The notes under the pieces: model-generated
Database searches by the model: none
What the model was told of the DNA's origin: nothing
What the model saw: the letters and a program-made list of their open reading frames with translations, nothing else
Part shown: one piece after another, positions 34,761 to 42,325 of the stretch
Layout: the number at the start of each line of letters is the position of its first letter
Position numbering within the stretch: the first letter of the stretch is position 1
Origin: JARRQB01 sp965368585
GTDB taxonomy: Bacteria > Pseudomonadota > Gammaproteobacteria > Chromatiales > Chromatiaceae
Length of the DNA stretch: 64,000 bases
Reading direction: 5' to 3'
Assembly (NCBI GenBank): GCA_965368585.1
Contig: CBDUNM010000005.1
Location: 1 to 64,000, forward strand
Program-made: the position numbers and the translations under genes

Positions 34761-35855
34761 ATGAGTGAAAAAAAGGTTGCCCTGATCACGGGCGTCACCG
34801 GTCAGGACGGCGCCTATCTGGCGGAGTTTCTGCTCGAGAAAGGCTACGAAGTCCATGGCATCAAGCGCCGCGCTTCGTCCTTCAACACCGATCGCATCGA
34901 TCACCTCTACCAGGACCCGCATGCCACCAACCGGCATTTTTATCTGCACTACGGCGACCTCACCGATTCGACCAACCTGATCCGCATCATGCAGGAGGTC
35001 AAACCCGACGAGTTGTACAACCTGGCCGCCCAGAGCCACGTCGCGGTGTCGTTCGAGTCACCCGAATACACCGCCAATTCGGACGCGCTGGGCACCCTGC
35101 GCCTGCTGGAGGCGATTCGCATCCTGGGCCTGGAGAAGAAGACCCGCTTCTACCAGGCGTCGACCTCCGAACTGTTCGGCAAGGTGCAGGAAGTGCCGCA
35201 GAAAGAAACCACGCCGTTTTACCCGCGCTCGCCCTACGCCGTCGCCAAGCTCTACGGCTACTGGATAACCGTCAACTACCGCGAGGCCTACGGCATGTAC
35301 GCCTGCAACGGCATTCTGTTCAACCACGAGTCGCCGGTGCGCGGCGAGACCTTCGTCACGCGCAAGATCACCCGCGCCATCGCCCGCATCAAGCTGGGCC
35401 TGCAGGACCGCCTGTACCTGGGCAACCTGGACGCCAAGCGCGACTGGGGCCACGCCCGCGACTACATCGAGATGCAATGGTTGATGCTGCAGCAGGACGA
35501 GCCCGACGATTTCGCCATCGCCACCGGCAAACAGTTCTCGGTGCGCGAATTCGTCGACATCGCCGCCAGTCACGCCGATATCGAGATCGACTGGCGCGGC
35601 GAGGGGGTCGAGGAAAAGGGCTACGACCGCAACACCGGCGCCTGCCTGGTCGAGGTCGACCCGCGTTACTTCCGGCCGACGGAGGTGGAAACCCTGCTCG
35701 GCGACCCGTCCAAGGCCAAGTCCAAGCTCGGTTGGGAACCCAAGATCACCTTCGAACAGATGGTGCAGGAGATGATGCAAGCGGACCTCGACCTCGCCCG
35801 TCGCGACGACCTGGTCGAGCGCGAGGGGTTCAAGGCGTTTAAGTACTACGAGTAG
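34761..35855 (+). CDS. gmd: GDP-mannose 4,6-dehydratase
   Basis: Converts GDP-D-mannose to GDP-4-keto-6-deoxymannose, the first step to GDP-L-fucose. 364 residues from the ATG at 34761. NADP loop TGVTGQDGAYLAEF, catalytic YxxxK in SPYAVAKLYG, the STSELFG triad Ser/Thr-Glu and the RDWGHARDYIEMQW signature are all present. The next enzyme, fcl, follows 655 bases downstream with a DUF559 gene between. It opens the EPS region and supplies the sugar nucleotide. Confidence 0.97.
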   Translation: MSEKKVALITGVTGQDGAYLAEFLLEKGYEVHGIKRRASSFNTDRIDHLYQDPHATNRHFYLHYGDLTDSTNLIRIMQEVKPDELYNLAAQSHVAVSFESPEYTANSDALGTLRLLEAIRILGLEKKTRFYQASTSELFGKVQEVPQKETTPFYPRSPYAVAKLYGYWITVNYREAYGMYACNGILFNHESPVRGETFVTRKITRAIARIKLGLQDRLYLGNLDAKRDWGHARDYIEMQWLMLQQDEPDDFAIATGKQFSVREFVDIAASHADIEIDWRGEGVEEKGYDRNTGACLVEVDPRYFRPTEVETLLGDPSKAKSKLGWEPKITFEQMVQEMMQADLDLARRDDLVEREGFKAFKYYE

Positions 35856-35866
35856 ACCAGGATGTA

Positions 35867-35934
35867 TCCCCTCTCCCTCAGGAGGGTGTTGTAAATGTCC
35901 CCTCTCCCTCAGGGAGAGGGTTAGGGTGAGGGGA
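35867..35934. repeat. REP-like repeat pair upstream of the DUF559 gene
   Basis: Two copies of CCCCTCTCCCTCAGG, at about 35868 and 35899. The second forms a hairpin with GGGAGAGGG and is followed by TTAGGGTGAGGGG. This is the common TCACCCTAACCC-TCTCCC type of intergenic palindromic repeat. Confidence 0.75.
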
Positions 35935-35975
35935 TAAAAACCATCGCATCGATTATCCGAAATGGAACGGTTAGA

Positions 35976-36359
35976 TTGACGGAATCCGACCAACTACTGG
36001 CGCGGGCCCGCACCCTGCGCCGAGCAGCGAGCGATGCAGAAAACGCGCTGTGGCAGCAATTGAGGGGTCGCCGCCTTAAGGGTTTCAAGTTTCGGCGCCA
36101 AGTCACGGTCGAGCCGTATATCGTCGATTTCGTCTGTTTGGAAGCTAAGCTGATCGTCGAAGTCGACGGTGGTCAACATGCCGATCAGGCGAGCTACGAC
36201 GAGCGGCGTACGGCGGTGCTGGAGAGCAGAGGATACCGGGTGATGCGATTCTGGAACCACGACGTGTTGAACGAGGTGCACAGTGTGCAGGAACGCATCC
36301 TCAATGCGTTGCTGGAGACCCCCTCACCCCACCCCTCTCCCGGGGGGAGAGGGGGCTAG
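35976..36359 (+). CDS. DUF559 (Vsr-like endonuclease fold) protein
   Basis: 127 residues, TTG start. The DUF559 domain fills the chain: ARTLRRAASDAENALWQQLR, FKFRRQVTVEPYIVDFVC, LIVEVDGGQHADQ and RVMRFWNHDVLNE. The Asp-Glu-x-Asp/Gln spacing is that of restriction-endonuclease-like nucleases. The last 12 residues (PSPHPSPGGRGG) are read from a REP-like repeat, so the native C-terminus may end earlier. It interrupts the gmd-fcl pair and is flanked by REP-like repeats on both sides, suggesting insertion. Function unproven. Confidence 0.82.
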   Translation: MTESDQLLARARTLRRAASDAENALWQQLRGRRLKGFKFRRQVTVEPYIVDFVCLEAKLIVEVDGGQHADQASYDERRTAVLESRGYRVMRFWNHDVLNEVHSVQERILNALLETPSPHPSPGGRGG

Positions 36360-36460
36360 TGACGCACGCGGGTATGCAACAAGAGCACCCTCTCCCAGCC
36401 GGGAGAAGGGACCAAGGCATTTGCATCACCCTCCCGCGGGAAAGAATCGTGGTGAGGGGG
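36319..36460. repeat. REP-like repeats downstream of the DUF559 gene
   Basis: Three related palindromic units: 36319-36356 (CCCTCTCCC hairpin with GGGGGGAGAGGGGG), 36386-36413 (ACCCTCTCCC with GGGAGAAGGG) and 36426-36460 (CACCCTCCC with GGTGAGGGGG). They resemble the units upstream of the gene. The first encodes the protein's C-terminal tail. Confidence 0.72.
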
Positions 36461-36510
36461 TCAAACCAACCGCCTACAACTGGTTAAAAGACATCAAATC
36501 GACATCCGCT

Positions 36511-37467
36511 ATGAACGCATTCACCCAAGACAAACACGCCAAAATCTACATCGCCGGACACCGCGGCATGGTCGGCGGCGCCATCGTGCGCGCCCTCGAG
36601 GGGCGCGGCTACGCCAATCTCCTCACCCGCACCAGCCGCGAACTGGACCTGCGCGACCAGGCCGCCGTGCACCGCTTCTTCGAATCCGAACGACCCGAGT
36701 ATGTCTTTCTCGCCGCCGCCCGGGTGGGGGGCATCCTGGCCAACGACAGCTACCCGGCCGATTTCATCTACGACAACCTGGTGATCGAGACCAACGTCAT
36801 CCACGCGGCCTACGCCACCCAGGTAAAAAAGCTGCTGTTTCTGGGCAGCACCTGCATCTACCCCAAGCTCGCGCCGCAGCCGCTGAAAGAGGAATACCTG
36901 CTTACCAGCCCGCTGGAGCCGACCAACGAGTGGTACGCGGTGGCCAAGATCGCCGGCATCAAGCTGTGCCAGGCGTTTCGCCGCCAGCACGGCTGCGACT
37001 TCATCTCCGCCATGCCGACCAATCTGTACGGCCCCGGCGACAACTTCGACCTGGAGAAATCACACGTCGTCCCGGCGCTGATCCGCAAGTTTCACGATGC
37101 CAAACAGCACCACCACGCCCAGGTCACGGTGTGGGGCACGGGCAAGCCGCTGCGCGAGTTTCTGCACGTCGACGACCTGGCCGACGCGCTGCTGTTTCTG
37201 ATGGAAAGCTATACGCACGAGGAGCACGTCAACGTCGGTGTGGGCGAGGACCTGAGCATCCGCGAACTCGCCGAGATGATCGGCCAGGTGGTGGGCTTTC
37301 GGGGCGACCTGGTGTTCGACACCGGCAAGCCCGACGGCACCCCGCGTAAACTGGTTGACACCACCAAGATCAACGCCCTGGGCTGGAAGGCCCGCATCGG
37401 CCTGCGCGAAGGCATGCAGTCGGCGTATCAGTGGTTTCTGGACAACCAGGGGCAGATTCGCGGCTAG
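36511..37467 (+). CDS. fcl: GDP-L-fucose synthase
   Basis: Epimerase/reductase that turns GDP-4-keto-6-deoxymannose into GDP-L-fucose. 318 residues from ATG at 36511. NADP loop GHRGMVGGAIV, the STCIYPKLAPQPL loop, catalytic WYAVAKIAG and TNLYGPGDNFD are typical. Together with gmd it implies fucose (or a derivative) in the polymer built by this locus. It converges on a minus-strand gene 18 bases downstream. Confidence 0.96.
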   Translation: MNAFTQDKHAKIYIAGHRGMVGGAIVRALEGRGYANLLTRTSRELDLRDQAAVHRFFESERPEYVFLAAARVGGILANDSYPADFIYDNLVIETNVIHAAYATQVKKLLFLGSTCIYPKLAPQPLKEEYLLTSPLEPTNEWYAVAKIAGIKLCQAFRRQHGCDFISAMPTNLYGPGDNFDLEKSHVVPALIRKFHDAKQHHHAQVTVWGTGKPLREFLHVDDLADALLFLMESYTHEEHVNVGVGEDLSIRELAEMIGQVVGFRGDLVFDTGKPDGTPRKLVDTTKINALGWKARIGLREGMQSAYQWFLDNQGQIRG

Positions 37468-37484
37468 CGGGTCGGTCGTCTTTC

Positions 37485-38180
37485 TTAAATCTCTTCCGAC
37501 TTGATCTGAAAGTACTTCGGCACGTCTTTCGATCGAAACTCCAGCACCCCCGAATGCGAGCGGCTCTGATTGGAGTGCAAGGTTGCCTCGCGGCGCCCCA
37601 GCGGGGTCTGGGTCATGGTGACCTGCGCACCGCCGACCTGCACACCCGTCGCGTCAAACAGATGGATATCCACCTGCGGCGTGACCGGCAGTGCATCGTC
37701 GTTGTTCAGCACCACCATGTACTCGTAACGGTCGCCGTCTTTTGAATTGGTCTTGGTGAACAGCAGGCTCTCGACGAACTTTGCCGGCTTGCGCATCACC
37801 TCGCCGGTCGTCAACGGCCGCAGATTCGGAATCCGGCCTTCTACCAGTTGCGCGTTCTTGATCCGCAGCAGCTGCAGCTGTTGCTTTAGGTTGTTGATCT
37901 CCTCACCCAGGCGCAGCTCGTTCTTTTCCAGCTGCAGGGTGCGCAGCACCTGCGAATCGACGTACAGGTAGCTGCCGATTATCGAGATCGCGACCACCCC
38001 CGCCATCACCCACAGGGCGAGCCCGTACTTCTCGACCTTTTTCTCCATCGAGCGGTACTTGGCCGACTTAACTCCGCGGCGAGACCGCTTTTTTAGGGCA
38101 ATGTGGACGGATTTATCCTGTGCTTCGAGCTCGTTCGGCTCTTCCAATTCTTCTGAGCTCATTGCTGCCTCTTTGGCCAT
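37485..38180 (-). CDS. Bitopic membrane protein with coiled coil, unknown
   Basis: 231 residues if started at 38180 (MAKEAAMSSEEL, AGGA upstream). The cytoplasmic N-terminus is acidic then basic (ALKKRSRRGVKSAKYRS), one membrane helix (LALWVMAGVVAISIIGSYLYV) follows, then a coiled coil (LEKNELRLGEEINNLKQQLQLL), then a beta-rich domain with DIHLFDATGVQVGGA. No family recognised. As the only minus-strand gene in the EPS region it may be a membrane-anchored regulator or a scaffold. A longer start at 38252 is possible. Confidence 0.7.
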   Translation of the reverse strand: MAKEAAMSSEELEEPNELEAQDKSVHIALKKRSRRGVKSAKYRSMEKKVEKYGLALWVMAGVVAISIIGSYLYVDSQVLRTLQLEKNELRLGEEINNLKQQLQLLRIKNAQLVEGRIPNLRPLTTGEVMRKPAKFVESLLFTKTNSKDGDRYEYMVVLNNDDALPVTPQVDIHLFDATGVQVGGAQVTMTQTPLGRREATLHSNQSRSHSGVLEFRSKDVPKYFQIKSEEI

Positions 38181-38474
38181 TGGGTTAGGTCCTTTGACCT
38201 GTATCGTTACTTCGCGGTCGAAATTGAACCGCATAGACCAAACGATGATCAACTAACGCCAATCAGTATCGAACCACCGGGAGGGATTCCAATTCCTTAT
38301 GATGCTTTTATTCAAGCGCCGCGCCGACGCAGCCATCGCATCGGTTTACGCGAATGCGCCGCATGTTAATGCAATTTGCCTGCGCAATAAAAGCGTGCGC
38401 TTAGCAAACCATCACGTTTCCTTAATCAAGCATTGCGCGTATGGATATATACGAGCTGTTGTGATTTTGCCCGA

Positions 38475-38843
38475 ATGGCCGTCGTCGACCGAATACTGGT
38501 GGTGTGTGTCGGAAACATCTGCCGCGGCCCCATGGCCGAAGGGCTGCTCACCCAGCGACTGCGAGCAAAAAACGAGGACACGCTCATGGTATCAGCCGGG
38601 CTTAGCGCGCTGGGAGGCCACCCGGCCGACGCACTGGCGTAACAGGTGGAGGGCGAGAAGGGCGTCGATATTTCCGAACATTGGGCCCGGCAACTGAATA
38701 CGGCATTAACTCACGCCGCAGATCCGATCGTTGTCATGGTAGCTAGCATGATCCCGGAGGTTTGCCGCATCGATGCGACAATCAGAGGGAAAGTTTTCGT
38801 ATTGGGGAATGTGCGTTTTGTACCGATTTTTTTACGAACCTAA
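38475..38843 (+). pseudogene. Broken low-molecular-weight protein tyrosine phosphatase (Wzb-like)
   Basis: The first part is a clear LMW-PTP: ILVVCVGNICRGPMAEGLL with the C-x5-R catalytic loop, then LMVSAGLSALGGHPADALA. A TAA stop at 38640-38642 interrupts it. The same frame goes on with recognisable but decayed homology (GEKGVDISEHWARQLN, RGKVFVLG) to a second stop at 38841. The C-terminal Asp-Pro catalytic loop is lost. A Wzb-type phosphatase would normally reset the EPS tyrosine kinase, so this locus must rely on another phosphatase or on none. Confidence 0.82.
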
Positions 38844-39018
38844 GGGTTAATTTCTATCAATCGCGGTCGATATGTGATTCAGCGCGCAGGGTTTCGATTA
38901 AGCGATTTCGGACGGGAGCGCCGCCCCTACAGTGCGCATTTGCGATAGCTTAAGCTTGGCGCCGCTGTCTGGGTTTAGCGTCACGGAGGCTACCGCTGGC
39001 AGGCGAAATAGGGGAAGT

Positions 39019-39032
39019 TGCGAATATTCGCA
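39019..39032. promoter_or_regulatory. 14-bp perfect palindrome upstream of rfaH
   Basis: TGCGAATATTCGCA, 98 bases before the rfaH start, a possible operator. The remainder of the 287-bp gap from 38844 shows nothing else I can name. Confidence 0.35.
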
Positions 39033-39130
39033 GATTCCAGAATACTAGCGCCGGATCGGAATAGTACCGAGAGAACCAACGCTGACTCGATCGACGTTTC
39101 TGTCGGGCCGGTTGACCGGGGGGAAGACGC

Positions 39131-39631
39131 ATGAAGCACTGGTACGCAGTCCACACCAAGGCTCGGCAAGAGGCTGTGGCCGTCGACAATCTCAAACGGC
39201 AGGCCTTCCATACCTATCTTCCCCGCATCGCAGGCGCCCGGCGGCGCAAGGGCCGTTGGCAAACGGCGGTCGAACCCCTGTTTCCCGGGTACGTATTCGT
39301 GCAGCTGGATGCGTTGGCGCAAAGCATTGCCCCGATTCGTTCGACGCGGGGGGTGATTGGCCTGGTCCGCTTCGGCGACGAGCTGCGTCCGGTGCCCGAC
39401 GGCGTGATCAGCGCGCTGTCGCAGGCGCAGCCCGATGAGCAGGCCCCGATCGACCCCACCAATATTTTCAAAAAAGGCGACCGGGTCCAGATCGTCGACG
39501 GCCCGATGACCGGTATGACCGCGATATTCGAGGCCAAGTCCGGTGCGGAACGCGTGGTGCTGTTGCTGGACCTGCTCGGCCGGAGCAACCGCATCGCCTG
39601 CTCGCCGCACAATATCGCGCCCGCGGCTTAG
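39131..39631 (+). CDS. rfaH: Transcription antitermination protein RfaH
   Basis: NusG paralogue that binds RNA polymerase paused at an ops element and carries it through long polysaccharide operons, also recruiting the ribosome. 166 residues: NGN domain starting MKHWYAVHTKARQE with EPLFPGYVFVQLD, a linker, and a KOW-type C-terminal domain (KKGDRVQIVDGPMTGM). Length and N-terminal wording fit RfaH rather than NusG. An ops element lies 146 bases past the stop, directly before the EPS genes. Confidence 0.92.
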   Translation: MKHWYAVHTKARQEAVAVDNLKRQAFHTYLPRIAGARRRKGRWQTAVEPLFPGYVFVQLDALAQSIAPIRSTRGVIGLVRFGDELRPVPDGVISALSQAQPDEQAPIDPTNIFKKGDRVQIVDGPMTGMTAIFEAKSGAERVVLLLDLLGRSNRIACSPHNIAPAA

Positions 39632-39670
39632 GAACAGCGACTCAAGGGCGTTCTTGATTGAGACTCGGTC

Positions 39671-39710
39671 GGCATGATTAAATGCCGTGCCCGTTCAATT
39701 GCTGAACGGG
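39671..39710 (+). other. Two consecutive hairpins between rfaH and the ops element
   Basis: GGCAT-gattaa-ATGCC (39671-39686) and the perfect CCCGTTCA-attgc-TGAACGGG (39690-39710). No U-run follows. They could end the rfaH transcript or structure the EPS leader. A weak TTGATT-N16-GATTAA promoter-like pair lies at about 39654. Confidence 0.45.
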
Positions 39711-39776
39711 TGCCGTGGTCCTTTATCGTGCAGCTTAGATGACAAGGGCCGATCCGACCCGCGCCCGCAACGGAAG

Positions 39777-39788
39777 GGCGGTAGCTTT
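39777..39788 (+). promoter_or_regulatory. ops element (RfaH recruitment site)
   Basis: GGCGGTAGCTTT, preceded by AAG; ten bases, GGGCGGTAGC, equal the core of the E. coli ops element. It stands in the leader just before the first EPS gene and directly downstream of rfaH, which is where RfaH-controlled operons carry it. Confidence 0.75.
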
Positions 39789-39793
39789 CCCAG

Positions 39794-40132
39794 ATGTCGA
39801 CACCCGAAGCTCACGATTTACAAGAAGATGCGCACTTGCAAGTGCTGCGCGAACTGGATGAGAACCCGACGCTCAGCCAGCGTGAACTGGCGGCCAGGCT
39901 CGGGATTAGTCTGGGGAAGACCAACTACTGCCTGAAGGCGGTGGTGGAGCGGGGCTGGGTGAAAGCACGCAATTTTCGCAACAGCAAAAACAAATTGGGC
40001 TACATGTATCAGTTGACGCCGCAGGGTATCGAACACAAGGCCCGGTTGACGCTGCGCTTTCTCAAGCGCAAGCGGGCGGAGTTCGAGGCATTGCGCAAAG
40101 AAATTGCAGAATTGAGCCGCGAAGTCGAATAG
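39794..40132 (+). CDS. MarR-type EPS-associated transcriptional regulator
   Basis: 112 residues. A winged helix-turn-helix (NPTLSQRELAARLGISLGKTNYCLKAVVERGWVKARNF in two parts) is followed by a charged coiled-coil tail (FLKRKRAEFEALRKEIAELSREV). This is the small MarR family typically found at the head of exosortase-associated EPS loci. Cytoplasmic DNA-binding protein. Two inverted repeats with five-base spacers in the downstream gap (40179-40197, 40264-40280) are candidate operators. Confidence 0.9.
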   Translation: MSTPEAHDLQEDAHLQVLRELDENPTLSQRELAARLGISLGKTNYCLKAVVERGWVKARNFRNSKNKLGYMYQLTPQGIEHKARLTLRFLKRKRAEFEALRKEIAELSREVE

Positions 40133-40178
40133 AAAGCGGTGTGTCGGATTCAGGGTGCGAGCTAAGTCCCGCAGCCGG

Positions 40179-40197
40179 TTGTAAAATCGCTTTACAA
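40179..40197. promoter_or_regulatory. Inverted repeat TTGTAAA-N5-TTTACAA
   Basis: A perfect 7-bp inverted repeat in the 175-bp gap between the regulator and the export protein. The half site TTTACA recurs once in the gap before the GumC-like gene. The symmetry and size suit a dimeric winged-helix regulator. Confidence 0.5.
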
Positions 40198-40263
40198 TCA
40201 CGGACGACGGGGGTTTGGCCCGGACCTGCGCCGCATCGACCGCAACAACTTAACCAACACCAT

Positions 40264-40280
40264 CGACACGCGGAGTGTCG
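40264..40280. promoter_or_regulatory. Inverted repeat CGACAC-N5-GTGTCG
   Basis: A perfect 6-bp inverted repeat with five-base spacer, 28 bases before the export-protein start. It may be an operator or a hairpin affecting translation. Confidence 0.4.
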
Positions 40281-40307
40281 AATCCAATATTCACGAGGCA
40301 TGGGACT

Positions 40308-40883
40308 ATGAACGCATTGCGCGCCAACACGCTAAAGCTAATGTTATCGCTGGCTGTTCTGATCTTCGGTCACACGGCGTTCGCCGCCGAAGGGGCGCCG
40401 GCCGGCTACGGTATCCAGCCCGGCGATATCCTGGAGATCTCGGTGTGGCGCGAACCCGATCTGCAGCGCGAAGTGCTGGTGCGGGCCGACGGCGGCATCT
40501 CCTTTCCGCTGGTCGGCGACATCGATGCCACCAATAAAACCGCGGCCGAGCTCTCGCAGGCGATCACCGATAAGCTGGAAAAATTCATCCCGGACCCGGT
40601 GGTGACGGTCAGCCTGCGGCAACTGGCGGGAAACAAGATCTACGTGCTGGGCCGCGTCAACCGGCCCGGCGAATTCGCGGTCGTTCGTCCCGTGAGCGTG
40701 CTGCAGGCGCTGGCCATGGCCGGCGGTCTTACGCCGTATGCCGACGAGAAGAAGATCCGCATTCTGCGCGGCGAGTTACCCGATCAGGAATCTATTTCTT
40801 TTAACTACCGCGATGTGGAGCGGGGTGAGCAGCTGGAGCAGAACATCGTGCTGCAGGCCGGCGATGTGGTCGTGGTGCCCTAG
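40308..40883 (+). CDS. Polysaccharide export lipid-free protein, Wza/GfcE family
   Basis: 191 residues. Signal peptide (cleavage near AFA-AEGAP), then the PES domain (GYGIQPGDILEISVWREPDLQREVLVRADGGISFPLVG) and one SLBB domain (GNKIYVLGRVNRPGEF, LQALAMAGGLTPYA). It is shorter than Wza and has no lipobox, as in EpsE-type exosortase-linked export proteins, so it probably forms the periplasmic ring under the separate outer-membrane barrel encoded next. Start chosen by GAGG spacing and signal peptide. Confidence 0.92.
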   Translation: MNALRANTLKLMLSLAVLIFGHTAFAAEGAPAGYGIQPGDILEISVWREPDLQREVLVRADGGISFPLVGDIDATNKTAAELSQAITDKLEKFIPDPVVTVSLRQLAGNKIYVLGRVNRPGEFAVVRPVSVLQALAMAGGLTPYADEKKIRILRGELPDQESISFNYRDVERGEQLEQNIVLQAGDVVVVP

Positions 40884-40965
40884 GGACCGATCCTTGTCGC
40901 GTACCGTTTCACCACCAGGGGCTTGACGATAAAGCCGTGGGCTCAAAGAAAAAAAGCTGCCACCC

Positions 40966-42147
40966 ATGATAAAACGACACAAGGCGACGCACGTTGCTGC
41001 GGCATTACTCATTGGGCTGCTCGGTGCGAGCGGTTCGCAGGCCGAGCAGTGGTATGTCGAGCCCCGGGCGGATCTATACAACTTCTACGACGACAACGTC
41101 GGGATGGATATCGCCGATCCGGTCAGTTCCGCCGGCTTCCTTCTCACCGGTCACGTGAAGACCGGTCGGCGCACGGAAAATACCGATATCGGTATCTTGT
41201 CGACCGCGACCCGGCGGCAATATTTCAGCGATGCCAACCGAAATACGACGGATTTCTTTTTTGATGCGACCGGCGTGCGCCGGATCGAACGCGACCGGTT
41301 TGCGTTGAACGCGCGCCTCGACCTGGATTCTTCGTTGACCAGTGAATTGTCTGGGTCCGGACGCATTCAGGATCGCAAGCGCCGCACCAGTTGGCTGGTC
41401 GCGCCCAGCTGGCAACGGCAGTTGTCGGAAATTACGGCGCTGCGTTTCGATGCCAGTTATCGCGATGTGGCTTATGACGACGGCCTGAGTTCAGGTCTGT
41501 TCGATTACAAATACTGGACGTTGGGCACCCAGATAACGCAGGGGTTGTCGGAAACCACGCAGGTGATAGGGCGTCTATCATTTGACCACTTTGAATCCGA
41601 TCTAAGTGCGACTGAATCCGACACGCTCGGGTTGCTTGCCGGGATCACGCATGCGTTTTCGGAGGATTGGACGGCGACGGTGTTGCTCGGACTGCGGCGT
41701 GCGGAGCAACAAACCTCGGGCACGGACAACGCGAGCACCGGCAGCCTTTTCGATGTGTCCCTGAATCGAAAATTCGAGGTGGGAAGTCTGCGGTTCGGAT
41801 TGAGCCGCGACTTGTCGCCTAGCGGTTCGGGCGGCGTCTTGGAAACGACCCGGCTGAGTGTCGTCTGGAAGCGGCCGGTCACGGCCCGGTTGACCGGGAA
41901 CCTCGATATTTTGGCTTATCGCAACAATGAGGCTGACGGTACCGGCAGCCCCAACGACCGGAAATACTACAGCGTCGCTCCCTCGCTGCAGTATCGGTTG
42001 GATCGCGATTGGAGCCTGACCGGCGGCTATCGCTATCGCTATCAAAAATACGACAACAACAGTGACGGCGCCGATTCAAACCTCGTGTTCCTGAATATCG
42101 TATACTCGCCTAGGCGCGAACGTGCCGATTTGGACTTGACTCGCTGA
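40966..42147 (+). CDS. EPS-locus outer-membrane beta-barrel protein
   Basis: 393 residues with a signal peptide (cleavage near SQA-EQWYV) and alternating amphipathic strands to the C-terminus, as in EpsL-type barrels of exosortase-associated loci. Likely conduit for the polymer through the outer membrane, working with the short export protein encoded before it. It ends in YSPRRERADLDLTR rather than with a terminal aromatic residue, which is unusual for BAM substrates. Confidence 0.83.
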   Translation: MIKRHKATHVAAALLIGLLGASGSQAEQWYVEPRADLYNFYDDNVGMDIADPVSSAGFLLTGHVKTGRRTENTDIGILSTATRRQYFSDANRNTTDFFFDATGVRRIERDRFALNARLDLDSSLTSELSGSGRIQDRKRRTSWLVAPSWQRQLSEITALRFDASYRDVAYDDGLSSGLFDYKYWTLGTQITQGLSETTQVIGRLSFDHFESDLSATESDTLGLLAGITHAFSEDWTATVLLGLRRAEQQTSGTDNASTGSLFDVSLNRKFEVGSLRFGLSRDLSPSGSGGVLETTRLSVVWKRPVTARLTGNLDILAYRNNEADGTGSPNDRKYYSVAPSLQYRLDRDWSLTGGYRYRYQKYDNNSDGADSNLVFLNIVYSPRRERADLDLTR

Positions 42148-42325
42148 GTGGGATCGAGGGATTAGGTCGCTGAGTGACCGCGAACAGCCATGCGTAAATT
42201 CTGGATAAATTGCTGATTTTTCAACCGATTCGCCGCCGCGCAGGAAGTTTTACTAAATTTACAGCGCGCTTTTGCCGCTATGGGTGGGAAGTGCGCCGTA
42301 GCAATTTTCATATCGAAGGTTATTG

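Noticed and set aside
33036..35039. A 667-residue minus-strand frame over metH and gmd
   Set aside because: It is antisense to two well-identified enzymes and has no recognisable domain.
35867..36460. CRISPR-like array from repeated CCCTCTCCC units
   Set aside because: Units are palindromic, unequal in length and irregularly spaced; these are REP-type repeats.
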